The translations under genes and the position numbers were made by a program. Below the pieces are notes generated by a model that searched no databases, had not been told where the DNA came from, and worked only from the letters and a program-made list of their open reading frames with translations. This document shows positions 1 through 9,410 of a stretch of 64,000 nucleotides of DNA, in pieces. Each line of letters opens with the position of its first letter. Position 1 is the first letter of the stretch. Source of the stretch: Hyphomicrobiales bacterium (GTDB lineage: Bacteria; Pseudomonadota; Alphaproteobacteria; Rhizobiales; Beijerinckiaceae); assembly GCA_027489535.1 (NCBI GenBank), contig JAIXZO010000001.1, positions 248,001 through 312,000 of the forward strand, in the 5' to 3' direction.

Positions 1-33
1 CATGCGACCCATTCCGCAAATACCGATTTTCAT
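1..33 (-). CDS. Start of a Rossmann-fold dehydrogenase, cut by the window edge
   Basis: Only the first 11 codons are present, running off the left edge. They read MKIGICGMGRM, the beginning of a nucleotide-binding Rossmann fold (G-x-G-x-x pattern) as in 3-hydroxyisobutyrate / 6-phosphogluconate dehydrogenase-type enzymes. The ATG lies 10 bases after the stop of the molybdopterin subunit and has a GAGGA Shine-Dalgarno about 7 bases upstream, inside the end of that gene. It would be the last visible gene of the CocE-Liv-molybdenum hydroxylase operon. The family call is tentative because so little is visible. Confidence 0.55.
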   Translation of the reverse strand, partial: MKIGICGMGRM

Positions 34-43
34 GGCTTCGTCC

Positions 44-2149
44 TCAGGCTGCGTTGATGGCGGCGGCGATCCGCTCGGGAGTCAGGGGCATGTCGCGCAC
101 GCGCACGCCGAGCGCATGGGCCACCGCATTGGCGATGGCGGCGGCAATGGGCCCGGCCGAGCATTCGCCGGCACCCAAGGAGGGCGCGGACGGATCGTCG
201 ACCACGACCGTCGAAATCTCCGGCATTTCGGAGAAGGTGAGCAAGGGGTAGTCGGCCCACGAGCGCACGCCGAAGCCGTCTTCGGTCCAGCGAACTTCCT
301 CCTTCAGCGTCCAGCTGGCGGCCTGCACGGCCCCGCCTTCGACCTGATTGAGGAGACCGTCGCGATGCACGACCGCGCCTGCATCGACCGCGCCGTCGAC
401 GCGGACGAGGCGGACCTTCTCGGTGACTTCCACCGTGGCGACGCAGGCGTAATAGGCGCCGTGGTTCTTGTAGCGGGCGAAGCCCATGCCGCGGCCGACG
501 CCTTCGCCGCCCGCATCCGAGGCGTCCCAGCCGGCCGCTTCGGCGGCGGCGCGGACCACGGCGATCGCGCGGGGATCTTCGAGATGGCGCAGGCGGAATT
601 CGACGGGATCGACGCCCGCCATCGCGGCGAGTTCGTCGATGAAGGACTCGATGGCGAAGATGTTGCCGTGCGCGCCGAGACCGCGCATTGCGGAGGTGTG
701 CAGCGGGCGCTCGGGCAGGATGTGATGCGTGAGCCTGCGCTTGCCGAAATTGTAGAGCGGCACGGAATTGCGGTCGCCGCCGCCCTGCGGACGCGGCGCG
801 TCGTTGGGCGCGGAGGGCGCATGCGGCTCTGCCATGTGCCAAGCGGCAAGCAGGTTGACGCCTTCCCCGAAGCCCGGACGAGCGATATGCGGCGGGCTGC
901 GGACGTCATGCGTCCAATCCGTGACGGTGCCGTCGGCGGAGAGGCCGGCGGAAATTTCGATGCGCATCGGCGAGCCGAAAGGCGACCAGCTCAGCTCGTC
1001 TGCGCGGCTCCATTGCACCATGACCGGGCGGCCCGCGCCGCGCGCCAGAAGGGCCGCGTCGAGCGCCACGTCGTCGGCCCCGTTGTGGCCGTAGCAGCCG
1101 GAACCGTGGGCATGGACGACGTTGACCTTGTCCATGTCGACGCGCAGGGCGCGGGCCATCTGCTTGCGCAGCGGATAGACGCCCTGCGAATGCGACCAGA
1201 CCTTCAGCGTGTCGCCGGTCCATTCCGCGAGCGCGCAGGAGGGGCCGACCGAGGCATGGGCGATGTAGGGACGGGTGTAGCGCGCCGTGTGCCGCATGGC
1301 GGCGGGGGCGGCTTCGCCCTCGTCGGCGAGGAAGGTGGTGGTGTTGAGCGGCAGCCCGTCCATCCACGCATTCGCGTCGCCCATCGGGGGCAGTTCGGCG
1401 GTGCGGGTCCAGGTCGCGCGCTTGCGGGCGAATTCGACGGCCTTCACCGCGAGATCGTCGCGTTCGGCGACGACGCCGGCGAAGCCGCCGTCCACCACGA
1501 CCGCGATGACGCCGGGCAGGGCGGCGACGGCGTCGCGGTCGAACGTGGCGAGACGGTCATGCGGGTGGCTCGGGCGCAGGACGCGGCCATAGGCCATGCC
1601 CGGCAGCGCCATGTCCTGAATGAAGGCGGGGCCGCTGAATTTGGCGCGCAGGTCCGGACGGCCGAGGCCGGGCCGGTCGACGGTGCCGCCGTGCAGCTTG
1701 GGCACGGGCAATTCGCCCGCCATGCGCTCGAGATCGACCGCGTCGCGGAGTTGGGCGTAGGTGACCCCTTCGTTCGCGCCTTGGCGGCGGAAGACGCCGT
1801 CCGACACGACCACGGCGGCCGGATCGACGCCGAGCTTCTTCGCGGCGGCTTCGGCGAACAATTCGCGGGCCATGGCGCAGGCCCAGCGCATGGCGGTGCC
1901 GCCGTGCTCGATGGAGAAGCTGCCGGCCGTCCAGCCCTCTTCGGGGGAGACGAAGGTGTCGGTGTTTTCGATGCGGACGCGTGCGAAGGCGACGCCGAGT
2001 TCGGCGGCCGCGATGGCCACCATGGCGGTGGCGATGCCCTGGCCTAGTTCGACCTTGCCCGAGCGGACGGTGATCGTGTCGTCGGCGTCGACGCGGAGCC
2101 AGCGCGAAAGGAGCGGATTGGCTTTCAGATTGCCCGGAAGATCGCTCAT
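44..2149 (-). CDS. Molybdopterin-binding subunit of an isoquinoline 1-oxidoreductase-type hydroxylase
   Basis: A 701-residue large subunit of the xanthine dehydrogenase family, closest in layout to the IorB / aldehyde oxidase branch. Such enzymes hydroxylate an N-heterocycle or oxidise an aldehyde with water as oxygen donor. Visible landmarks are the N-terminal VELGQGIAT segment (33-41) typical of IorB, a glycine-rich GSGCYGHNG loop (349-357), MRGLGAHGN (488-496) and the C-terminal GAGE segment whose Glu662 matches the catalytic base of the family. The ATG overlaps the stop of the 2Fe-2S gene by four bases (ATGA), so the two subunits are translationally coupled. No FAD subunit is present here, as expected for two-subunit IorAB-type enzymes. 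No exported signal was noticed. The substrate cannot be read from the sequence. Confidence 0.85.
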   Translation of the reverse strand: MSDLPGNLKANPLLSRWLRVDADDTITVRSGKVELGQGIATAMVAIAAAELGVAFARVRIENTDTFVSPEEGWTAGSFSIEHGGTAMRWACAMARELFAEAAAKKLGVDPAAVVVSDGVFRRQGANEGVTYAQLRDAVDLERMAGELPVPKLHGGTVDRPGLGRPDLRAKFSGPAFIQDMALPGMAYGRVLRPSHPHDRLATFDRDAVAALPGVIAVVVDGGFAGVVAERDDLAVKAVEFARKRATWTRTAELPPMGDANAWMDGLPLNTTTFLADEGEAAPAAMRHTARYTRPYIAHASVGPSCALAEWTGDTLKVWSHSQGVYPLRKQMARALRVDMDKVNVVHAHGSGCYGHNGADDVALDAALLARGAGRPVMVQWSRADELSWSPFGSPMRIEISAGLSADGTVTDWTHDVRSPPHIARPGFGEGVNLLAAWHMAEPHAPSAPNDAPRPQGGGDRNSVPLYNFGKRRLTHHILPERPLHTSAMRGLGAHGNIFAIESFIDELAAMAGVDPVEFRLRHLEDPRAIAVVRAAAEAAGWDASDAGGEGVGRGMGFARYKNHGAYYACVATVEVTEKVRLVRVDGAVDAGAVVHRDGLLNQVEGGAVQAASWTLKEEVRWTEDGFGVRSWADYPLLTFSEMPEISTVVVDDPSAPSLGAGECSAGPIAAAIANAVAHALGVRVRDMPLTPERIAAAINAA

Positions 2150-2640
2150 GCGCGGGCTCCCGTCATCAGAATGGCGCGGTCGATGGCCTTGAGGATGCGC
2201 GTCTGCGCGCCGCAGCGGCAGATGTGGCGCTCGTCGAGAACCTCGACGATCTCGTGTTTCGTGGCGGGCGGGGACTGCGAGAGCATGCCCGCGACCGTCA
2301 TGATGATGCCGTTGGTGCAGTATCCGCACTGCGCGGCCTGCTCCAGCAGGAAGGCTTCCTGCACCGGACCGAGCACGTCGCCCTGCTTGAGCCCTTCGAC
2401 GGTGGTGACGGACTTGCCTTCCACCGACCAGAGGGGGGTGTTGCACGACTGGACGGGACGCCCTTCGACGAGGACCGTGCAGGCGCCGCAATAGCCTTCC
2501 GTGCAGCCGACGCGCGTGCCCTTGAGGTCGAGATCGTGCCGAAGCGCCGCGAGGAGCGGCGTATCTTCGGGAACGTTCACGGTGACGTCCCGGCCGTTCA
2601 CGACGAGCGACCGGGATTCGAGGGCGACGGTTCGGGTCAT
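2146..2640 (-). CDS. 2Fe-2S subunit of the isoquinoline oxidoreductase-type hydroxylase
   Basis: A 164-residue iron-sulfur subunit with the two-cluster architecture of the xanthine dehydrogenase family. An N-terminal plant-type ferredoxin fold carries Cys46, Cys51, Cys54 and Cys66. A C-terminal helical domain carries Cys105, Cys108, Cys141 and Cys143 (CGYC and CRC). It passes electrons from the molybdenum centre of the partner subunit to an external acceptor. The ATG at 2640 starts MTRTVALESR; an upstream in-frame ATG at 2709 would add 23 residues reaching into livF and is less likely. It lies 16 bases after livF, so hydroxylase and transporter are probably co-transcribed. Confidence 0.9.
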   Translation of the reverse strand: MTRTVALESRSLVVNGRDVTVNVPEDTPLLAALRHDLDLKGTRVGCTEGYCGACTVLVEGRPVQSCNTPLWSVEGKSVTTVEGLKQGDVLGPVQEAFLLEQAAQCGYCTNGIIMTVAGMLSQSPPATKHEIVEVLDERHICRCGAQTRILKAIDRAILMTGARA

Positions 2641-2656
2641 GGATGCCGGCGTGTTC

Positions 2657-3371
2657 TCAGTGGGCGTGGAAGATGCCGAGATTTTGCGTGATGAGGTCGT
2701 CGTTTGCACGGACTTCCTCGGCCGTGCCGACGAAGGCGCATTCGCCCGTGTTGAGGATGACGACCTGATCGGCGACTTCCAGCGCCAGCTGGCTGTTCTG
2801 CTCGACGAGGATGATCGACTGGCCCTCGTCCTTTAGCCGCTTGATGGTGCGGCCGACCTCCTGGACGATCAGGGGCGCGAGACCCTCCGACGGTTCGTCG
2901 AGAAGCAGCACCTTCGGGTTGCCCATGAGGCCGCGGCCGATGGCGAGCATCTGCTGCTCGCCGCCCGAAAGCGAACCCGCGAGCTGGTTCTGCCGTTCCT
3001 TCATGCGGGGGAACAGGTCGTAGATGCGCGCCAGCGTCCAGGGCTTGTCGCCCTCGGTCTGGCGTTGCGCGGCCACGGCGAGGTTCTCGCGCACGGAGAG
3101 CGACGGGAAGATGCGGCGGCCCTGCGGCACGAGGCCGATGCCGAGCTTCGAGATCTGCTCGGGGGCGAGACCGGAGATGGTCTTGCCGAACAGCTTGATC
3201 TCGCCCTCGCGCGGGGGCAGCAGCCCCATGATGCTGGAGATGCAGGTGGATTTGCCCGCGCCGTTGCGGCCCAGAAGGGCGAGAACGCCCCGGGCCTCGA
3301 GCGCGAAGCTGACCCCGTACAGCACGTGGCTGTCGCCGTAATAGGCGTGGAGGTTGGAAACGGAGAGCGCT

Positions 3372-3382
<11 letters not shown>
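2657..3382 (-). CDS. livF: Branched-chain amino acid-type ABC transporter ATPase LivF
   Basis: A 241-residue ABC ATPase of the LivF class, energising import across the inner membrane together with LivG, LivH and LivM. Walker A is GRNGAGKST (38-46), the signature LSGGEQ is at 138-143, and Walker B ending LLDEP is at 160-164. I chose the TTG at 3382 because a GAGGTG Shine-Dalgarno sits four bases upstream and the resulting N-terminus (MATEALSVSN) fits the family. An ATG at 3406 would lie further inside livG and lacks this site. The gene overlaps the end of livG by 11 bases. In this operon the imported compound is more likely the substrate of the neighbouring hydroxylase than a branched-chain amino acid; that is inference from context. 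Confidence 0.9.
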
Positions 3383-4111
<729 letters not shown>

Positions 4112-4115
<4 letters not shown>

Positions 4116-5104
4116 TTCGCGCCTCCCTTGAAGCGGTTGAACAGACGCTTCGTGCCCGGCACGAGACCCTCCGGCATGACGAGGACGATGAAGAGGAAGA
4201 CGAAGCCGAGCAGCATGTTCCAGCGCTCGATATACGCCGATGCGTAGTTCTTGAGCATGACCACGAGGATCGAGCCCACCACCGGCCCGCCGAGCGTGCC
4301 GGAGCCGCCGGCGATCACGCTCAACAGGCCTTCGGCCGAGGTCGTGATCGAGAGCGAGGTCGGGTGGATGTACTTGTGGTAGTAGACGTAGAGCAGGCCG
4401 GAGACGCCGCCCCAGAAGCCCGCATAGACGAAGGTGATCCAGCGGATCATCCACACGTCGAAGCCGAGCGCGGCCATGCGGCGGGGCTGGTCTCGGGTGC
4501 CGCGCAGCGCCGAGCCGAAGGCGGATTCGGTGAAGATCGCCATCAGGATGAACGACACCCCGAAGATGATCAGCGCGAACCAGTAGAAGTTCGCCGCGCC
4601 GTTGAGGTCGATGCCGAAGGGCATCGGCCGCGTCATGCCGGAGAGGCCGTTGTCGCCGTTCGTGACGGCGGCCCAGCGGAAGGCGACGCCCCAGAGCACC
4701 TGCGACAGCGCCAGCGTGATCATCAGGAAGCCGAGGCCGGAGGCCCGCAGCGAGATGAGCCCGAACAGGCCCGCCACGACGCTGGTGGCCAAGATGGCGA
4801 TCACGGCCGCGGAGACGTGGTCGACCCCGCCGCGGGTGAAGAACCATGCCGCGAAATAGGCGGCGAGACCGAGGAAGGAGGCGTGGCCGAGCGAGCTCAG
4901 ACCGCCGTATCCGACCAGAAGGTTGAGGCTGAGCGCGAAGATCGCCGCGATCAGGATCTGGCTGGCCAGGTTGATGTAGAAGTCGCCGGAGAACATCGGC
5001 AGGACCAGCAGCACCACGCCCATGACCGCGTAGAACGCGATGCGCAGGGTGGAGCTCTTGGCCTCGACGGCCGGGGTCGCGGAGGAGGTGGTTTCGATGG
5101 TCAT
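4112..5104 (-). CDS. livM: Branched-chain amino acid-type ABC transporter permease LivM
   Basis: A 330-residue polytopic permease of the LivM family. The hydrophilic N-terminus (to about residue 20) is followed by many hydrophobic segments and the family stretch LVGYGGLSSLGHASF around residues 63-77, which is diagnostic of LivM/LivH permeases. It forms the membrane channel with LivH. The ATG overlaps the livH stop by four bases. The C-terminal half keeps the conserved GGSGTLGGPVVGS loop thought to contact the ATPases. Confidence 0.9.
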
Positions 5105-6066
5105 GCGGACATCCGCCCGAAAAGTCCCTGAGGACGGAAAGCGATCACGACGATCATCGGCAGGAACAGGATCACATAGGCGAGATCCGGCAGAAGCGCC
5201 GTGCCGAAGGTGTAGATGAAGCCGATGATGAAGCTACCGACGAAGGCGCCGATCAGGCTGCCCACGCCGCCGAGGATGACGACGATGAGCGCCAGCGGCA
5301 GCATGTCCGCATCAAGACCGGGATAGGCCGACATGATCGGCCCGCCGAGGACGCCCGCCGCTCCGGCGATGCCCGCGCCGAGCATGAACACGGCGGTGAA
5401 GAGCTTGGAGACCGGGATGCCGACGGCGCGCGCCATCTGCATGTCGTCCACGCCGGCGCGGATCATCGCGCCGAGGCGGGTGCGCTCGAGCAGAAGGTAG
5501 AGGCCGATCGCCGCCGCGACCGCGCAGAGCACGACGACGAGGCGGTAGGTCGGGAACATGAAGCCGGCGACGCGGAGCGGGCTCTGGAAGGCCGCGGGCG
5601 TCGGGACCGGGATCGGGTCGCCGCCCCAGATCATCAGGCAGGCGTCCGCGACGATGAAGGACATGCCGAGGGTGACGAGAACCTGGCCGAGCGAATTGGA
5701 GCTCAACTGGCGCAGCACGAAGCGCTCCAGAAGGCCCCCGAAGACCGCCACCGCGATCCCCGCGCCGATCATCGCGAACCAGAGGTTCACGCCGTCATAG
5801 GAGCGCAGAATGTTCGCGCCGATATAGGCGCCGAGCATGAAGAACGCGCCGTGCGTGAGGTTCGCCAACCGCATCAGGCCGAAGATGAGCGAGAAGCCCG
5901 ACGCCAGCAGGAACAGGAGGCCGCCGAGAGCAAGGCTGTTCAGCGCCTGAATGACCGCGAATTGGGGACTTCTGATCGAAGAAACGTAAGAGAAGCCGGC
6001 CGCTCCGATGAGCAGAACGGCGACGAGAGCCAATACGGTTCGCGTCAAGGTATTTCCGGATTGCAT
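5101..6066 (-). CDS. livH: Branched-chain amino acid-type ABC transporter permease LivH
   Basis: A 321-residue polytopic inner-membrane permease of the LivH family. It has the N-terminal LANLTHGAFFMLGAYIG motif region and the GGVGSLIGAFVGS loop near the C-terminus. It pairs with LivM. It begins 71 bases after the substrate-binding protein gene, and the gap contains a very stable GC-rich hairpin, a layout often found where the binding protein must be made in excess over the membrane parts. Confidence 0.9.
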   Translation of the reverse strand: MQSGNTLTRTVLALVAVLLIGAAGFSYVSSIRSPQFAVIQALNSLALGGLLFLLASGFSLIFGLMRLANLTHGAFFMLGAYIGANILRSYDGVNLWFAMIGAGIAVAVFGGLLERFVLRQLSSNSLGQVLVTLGMSFIVADACLMIWGGDPIPVPTPAAFQSPLRVAGFMFPTYRLVVVLCAVAAAIGLYLLLERTRLGAMIRAGVDDMQMARAVGIPVSKLFTAVFMLGAGIAGAAGVLGGPIMSAYPGLDADMLPLALIVVILGGVGSLIGAFVGSFIIGFIYTFGTALLPDLAYVILFLPMIVVIAFRPQGLFGRMSA

Positions 6067-6092
6067 GACCGTCGCCTTTCGGGAGATGGGGT

Positions 6093-6122
6093 CGCCGCCG
6101 CGGCACGAAGGCCGCGGCGGCG
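6093..6122 (-). promoter_or_regulatory. Perfect 12-bp intercistronic hairpin after the binding-protein gene
   Basis: Arms CGCCGCCGCGGC (6093-6104) and its exact complement (6111-6122) flank a six-base loop. It sits between the stop of the solute-binding protein gene and livH and is not followed by a T-run on the minus strand. It therefore looks like an mRNA-stabilising or attenuating stem rather than a full terminator. A similar stem follows the sugar-binding protein gene at 58720-58746. Confidence 0.7.
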
Positions 6123-6137
6123 GAAGTCACCGAATGG

Positions 6138-7382
6138 TCACTTGTCGAGGTTCTTCGCCGGCGGGAAGTCGCGCGAATAGACGGGGTTCGCGAGGAACGC
6201 GGCCTTGTCGTAGTTCCAGAACTGGCTGACGTTCGGGTAGGTCTTGATGACCGAGTTCGCCAGACGGCCGTCCTTGCGGGTGACGCTGCGGATGTAGGTG
6301 TCGCCGACCACGTTGCCGAGGTCGTCGAACTTCACCGGGCCGCGGCAGGTCATGACGTCAGCGGCGCGCAGGGCGGCCATGAACGCCTTCTTGTCTTCGA
6401 CCTTGCCGTTGACGGCCTTGACCGCCTGATCGATCACGGCGCCGGCCGCGTAGGTGGCGGCGGCGTAGAAGCCCGGATCATACTTGAACTCGTTGCGGAA
6501 CGCCGGGGCGAACACCTTGTTCACCGGGTTGTCCAGCTCGGCCGAGTACCAGCAGGCCGTGACGATGCCGAGGGCTTCGTCGCCCATGTTGCGTAGCACG
6601 GCTTCGTCGAGAGCCGTCATGCCGCCGATCAGCTTCATCTTGTCCTTCAGGCCGTATTCCACGAACTGGCGGACGAAGCGGAAGCCGTTGGAGCCGGCGA
6701 AGCCGAGGAAGAGGGCATCGGCGTTCTTGAGCTGGGCGACGTAGGAGCCGTAATCCGGCACCGCGAGCGGCGCGAACAGCTTCTGGACGATCTGTCCGCC
6801 GTTTTCTTCGAAGACGCGCTGGAAGCCGGCGGTCATTTCATGGCCGTAGGCGATGTCGTCCGCGATGGTGATGACGCGCTTGAGCTTCATCTCCTTGGCG
6901 GCGTAATCGGCCATCGGATGGGCGCACTGCGAGGACGTCGCGGTCGGGCGCACGAACCAGGGGTTCGGGTTGCGCTGCGTCATGTCTTCGGCGGCGGCCA
7001 CGGCGATCGTCGGGACCTGCACCTGACGGAGATAGTCGTCGATCGCGAGCGCTTCGAAGGCCGCGAGCGGGCCGGCGAGGCAGTGCACGTTGTTCTTTTC
7101 GACGAGTTCCTGCGTCTTCGTGCGCGAGGTCGCGGGCACGCCCGCCGTGTCGGCGACGGTCAGCTCGACCTTGCGGCCGCCGAGCATGAAGTTGCGCTCC
7201 TTCAGATACATGATCAGGGCGCGTTCCATGTCGATGCCGCCCGAAGCGAGCGGGCCGGTCTTCACGGTCAGAAGGCCGAGGCGCATGACATCGGCCTGCG
7301 CGCGGGCCACGTAGGGCGCCGCAACGGTCGCGACGCCGGCGCCGGCGACGGTTTTAACGAATGTACGACGAGAAATCGTCAT
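6138..7382 (-). CDS. ABC transporter substrate-binding protein (LivJ/amide-type, Tat-exported)
   Basis: A 414-residue periplasmic ligand-binding protein of the Leu/Ile/Val-binding type I fold. The N-terminus MTISRRTFVKTVAGAG is a textbook twin-arginine signal (SRRTFVK) followed by a hydrophobic stretch and an ARAQA cleavage region around residue 30. The ATG at 7382 is chosen over an ATG 27 bases upstream because only this start gives the usual Tat N-region. It delivers the ligand to LivHMGF encoded directly downstream. Relatives of this branch bind amides, urea or aromatic acids as well as amino acids, so the ligand is open. Confidence 0.88.
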   Translation of the reverse strand: MTISRRTFVKTVAGAGVATVAAPYVARAQADVMRLGLLTVKTGPLASGGIDMERALIMYLKERNFMLGGRKVELTVADTAGVPATSRTKTQELVEKNNVHCLAGPLAAFEALAIDDYLRQVQVPTIAVAAAEDMTQRNPNPWFVRPTATSSQCAHPMADYAAKEMKLKRVITIADDIAYGHEMTAGFQRVFEENGGQIVQKLFAPLAVPDYGSYVAQLKNADALFLGFAGSNGFRFVRQFVEYGLKDKMKLIGGMTALDEAVLRNMGDEALGIVTACWYSAELDNPVNKVFAPAFRNEFKYDPGFYAAATYAAGAVIDQAVKAVNGKVEDKKAFMAALRAADVMTCRGPVKFDDLGNVVGDTYIRSVTRKDGRLANSVIKTYPNVSQFWNYDKAAFLANPVYSRDFPPAKNLDK

Positions 7383-7469
7383 CTCAACCTGCTCCTGTTG
7401 TCGTTTCACGAGCGCGCCGTTCGTCGGCGCGCTCCCTGTCGTCTCTTCTTGTTGTTGGTCCCGGGACCG

Positions 7470-9200
7470 TCAGGGAATGACGGGAACGAGGACGTAGTTC
7501 GCGCCGTCGGCGTCGAGATGCAGCGTCGTGGTGCCGCCGAAGATCGAAGCCGGGCGATCGCGAGGATCGTTGTGCAGGAACGGGCCGCAACCGAGCAACT
7601 CGTTCTTGAAGTTGGAGAGCTTCGCGCCGGTCTTGGCCTGCCACTCGTAGTCCTTGCCGCGAACGCTGAGCGCGATGCGGTAGCCCTTCGGCACGACGAT
7701 GCAGGTCGGCCAGATCTCGACGTCGAGATCCACCGGCTTGCCCGGGGTCAGCGGCTGCTTTTCGTCATGCGTGTGGTAGGGGCGGTAGGGCTGCGACAGC
7801 TTCGGATCGAGCTTGCGATGCGAAGCACGGAGCCAGCCCTGCGCGATGGGGGTGTGCGGGTCGATCGCGCCGATGAAGGTGATCTCGCGCAGATCCGCCG
7901 TGAACACGCGGAACACCAGCATGATGTCGGCGTCTTCGGTGCTCGACGAGACGCGCAGGCCCGAAGCGAGCGGACCGGTGATCTCCGTGTCCTCGGTCAT
8001 CGGCTCGGACATGAAGGTCAGACCGTCGCCCATCGCATCGAAGGAGATCTTGGCGGCCTTTTTCGGCTTTTCGAGCGAGAGCGTCTGCTTTTCGGCGTCG
8101 AGGTAGAACTTGGTCCACTTGGTGCGGGCGATGGGCCACTCGTTCTCGTGACGCTCGACGAACTTGTCGACGTGACGGACCTGCAGCTGCACCTTCGGGC
8201 GGGACTCCCAGCCGTTCTTCTCGCCCTTCAGGAAGTAGTCGAAGAACAGCTTCTGCAGCTCGCGGCCGTAGTCGGTGTAGAAATGCGTCCAGTGTTCGAG
8301 GCCGTGGCATTCGAGCCACTTGTGCTCCGAGGCGGCGCGGACGAAGCCTTCGAAGTTGCCGCGCGGATGCAGGCCCTGCCCGCCCCAGTTCGCGGCGGAG
8401 AGGAACGGCACGTTCACCTTGTCCCAGATCGGCGAACGGTCCTTGTGGTACTGGTCGTCGAGCGGATGGGCGAGGATGTCGTCGCCGAAGCTCGCGCGGT
8501 TGTTGAACAGCTGTTCGTCAGAGAAGTTTTCGTCGCCGCAGACCAAGGAGCCGTTGACCTTGGAGCGCGGGCCGCGCTCGCCGAGGCCGTATTGCACGGT
8601 CTTGACCTGCATGTCGTACCAGTTGGCCCAGAACGTCGACAACATGCCGCCGTGATGGGTCATGTCGCGGTACCAGTCGGCCGAACCTTCCCAAATGCAC
8701 ATCGCGGCGAGGTGCTTGGGCTGCAGCGTGGCGACGTGCCACTGGTTGATGCCGTAATAGGAAATGCCGTTGATGCCGACCTTGCCGTTGGACCAATCCT
8801 GCACGCCCGCCCATTCGATGCAGTCGTGGAAGTCCTTGGTCTCGCGCGGCGAGAAATGATCGACGAAGCCGGGGGAGCGGCCGGTGCCGCGCGAGTCGAC
8901 GCGCACGCAGACATAGCCGTGGGGCACCCACTTCTCCGGATCGACCACTTCCCAGTTCTGGTACTTGTTGGTCGAGCCGTAGGCGACGTCCGGCTGGTCG
9001 AGGATCATCTTGTTCCAGGCGCTGGGATAGCCTTCCTGGAAGGACAGCCCCTTGGCATAGGGCCCGTAGGTGATGAGGACGGGGTAGCGGCCCGGCTCGA
9101 TCGGGCGGAACACGTCCGCGCGCAGGACGAGCCCGTCGTCCATCGTGATTTCGACGTCGAAATCGAAGATCATGCCGTCCTGTACGGTCGAAGTCGCCAT
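7470..9200 (-). CDS. CocE/NonD-family serine hydrolase
   Basis: A 576-residue alpha/beta hydrolase of the X-Pro dipeptidyl-peptidase / CocE family, which cleaves esters, amides or acyl-peptides. The nucleophile elbow GISYYG places Ser147, and His303 or His306 in EHWTHFYTDYG is the probable catalytic histidine. The C-terminal half (from about 340) matches the jelly-roll CocE C-terminal domain. The usual acidic residue after the nucleophile domain is not obvious, since the corresponding segment reads NWGGQGLHPRG. No signal peptide is seen, so it is probably cytoplasmic. It is the first gene of the minus-strand operon, 87 bases before the binding protein, and has its own AT-rich promoter region with a perfect palindrome. 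Confidence 0.85.
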   Translation of the reverse strand: MATSTVQDGMIFDFDVEITMDDGLVLRADVFRPIEPGRYPVLITYGPYAKGLSFQEGYPSAWNKMILDQPDVAYGSTNKYQNWEVVDPEKWVPHGYVCVRVDSRGTGRSPGFVDHFSPRETKDFHDCIEWAGVQDWSNGKVGINGISYYGINQWHVATLQPKHLAAMCIWEGSADWYRDMTHHGGMLSTFWANWYDMQVKTVQYGLGERGPRSKVNGSLVCGDENFSDEQLFNNRASFGDDILAHPLDDQYHKDRSPIWDKVNVPFLSAANWGGQGLHPRGNFEGFVRAASEHKWLECHGLEHWTHFYTDYGRELQKLFFDYFLKGEKNGWESRPKVQLQVRHVDKFVERHENEWPIARTKWTKFYLDAEKQTLSLEKPKKAAKISFDAMGDGLTFMSEPMTEDTEITGPLASGLRVSSSTEDADIMLVFRVFTADLREITFIGAIDPHTPIAQGWLRASHRKLDPKLSQPYRPYHTHDEKQPLTPGKPVDLDVEIWPTCIVVPKGYRIALSVRGKDYEWQAKTGAKLSNFKNELLGCGPFLHNDPRDRPASIFGGTTTLHLDADGANYVLVPVIP

Positions 9201-9263
9201 GAGAGTTCCTGCCCTTTTTTCGTTCTCGTGAGCCCTTTGCGGGCTTTCGTCCTTTAGGATGAG

Positions 9264-9291
9264 ACTATCCGTCGGCTCTCTAATTTATCAA
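9264..9291 (-). promoter_or_regulatory. Candidate sigma-70 promoter of the CocE-Liv-hydroxylase operon
   Basis: On the minus strand TTGATA (9291-9286) and GATAGT (9269-9264) are separated by 16 bases, in an AT-rich island within otherwise GC-rich DNA and about 65 bases before the CocE start. A perfect palindrome lies 16 bases upstream of the -35 box. Matched by eye only. Confidence 0.45.
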
Positions 9292-9307
9292 GCGAAAACT
9301 TAGCAGG

Positions 9308-9323
9308 ATTATCGTCCGATAAT
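9308..9323. promoter_or_regulatory. Perfect palindrome ATTATCG-N2-CGATAAT, candidate operator
   Basis: A 16-bp palindrome with 7-bp arms sits upstream of the candidate CocE promoter. Its ATC-N4-GAT core recurs in palindromes at 14244-14265 and 14448-14465, each in front of another catabolic gene of this region. It is probably the binding site of a dimeric regulator. Confidence 0.6.
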
Positions 9324-9349
9324 TTAAATTGCGCCGGAAAAAGGCGTCT

Positions 9350-9371
9350 GCGTCCGGGAACTCCCGGACGC
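9350..9371 (-). terminator. Probable terminator of the monooxygenase-hydrolase-deacetylase operon
   Basis: GCGTCCGGG and CCCGGACGC form a perfect 9-bp stem with a four-base loop, 40 bases beyond the deacetylase stop. On the minus strand a TTTTT run follows a few bases later. The T-run is not immediately adjacent, so termination may be incomplete. Confidence 0.55.
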
Positions 9372-9410
9372 TTCTCTCGGTCTTGCCCGGACTGGGCGTA
9401 CGCGCTCGGA

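Noticed and set aside
2-2047. 681-codon ORF on the plus strand over the molybdopterin subunit (also 6840-9257, 15844-18117, 21478-24306 and 45246-47801)
   Set aside because: These long ORFs lie exactly opposite strong minus- or plus-strand genes. They are low-complexity Arg/Ala/Gly/His-rich readings with no domain resemblance, as expected from high-GC codon bias.
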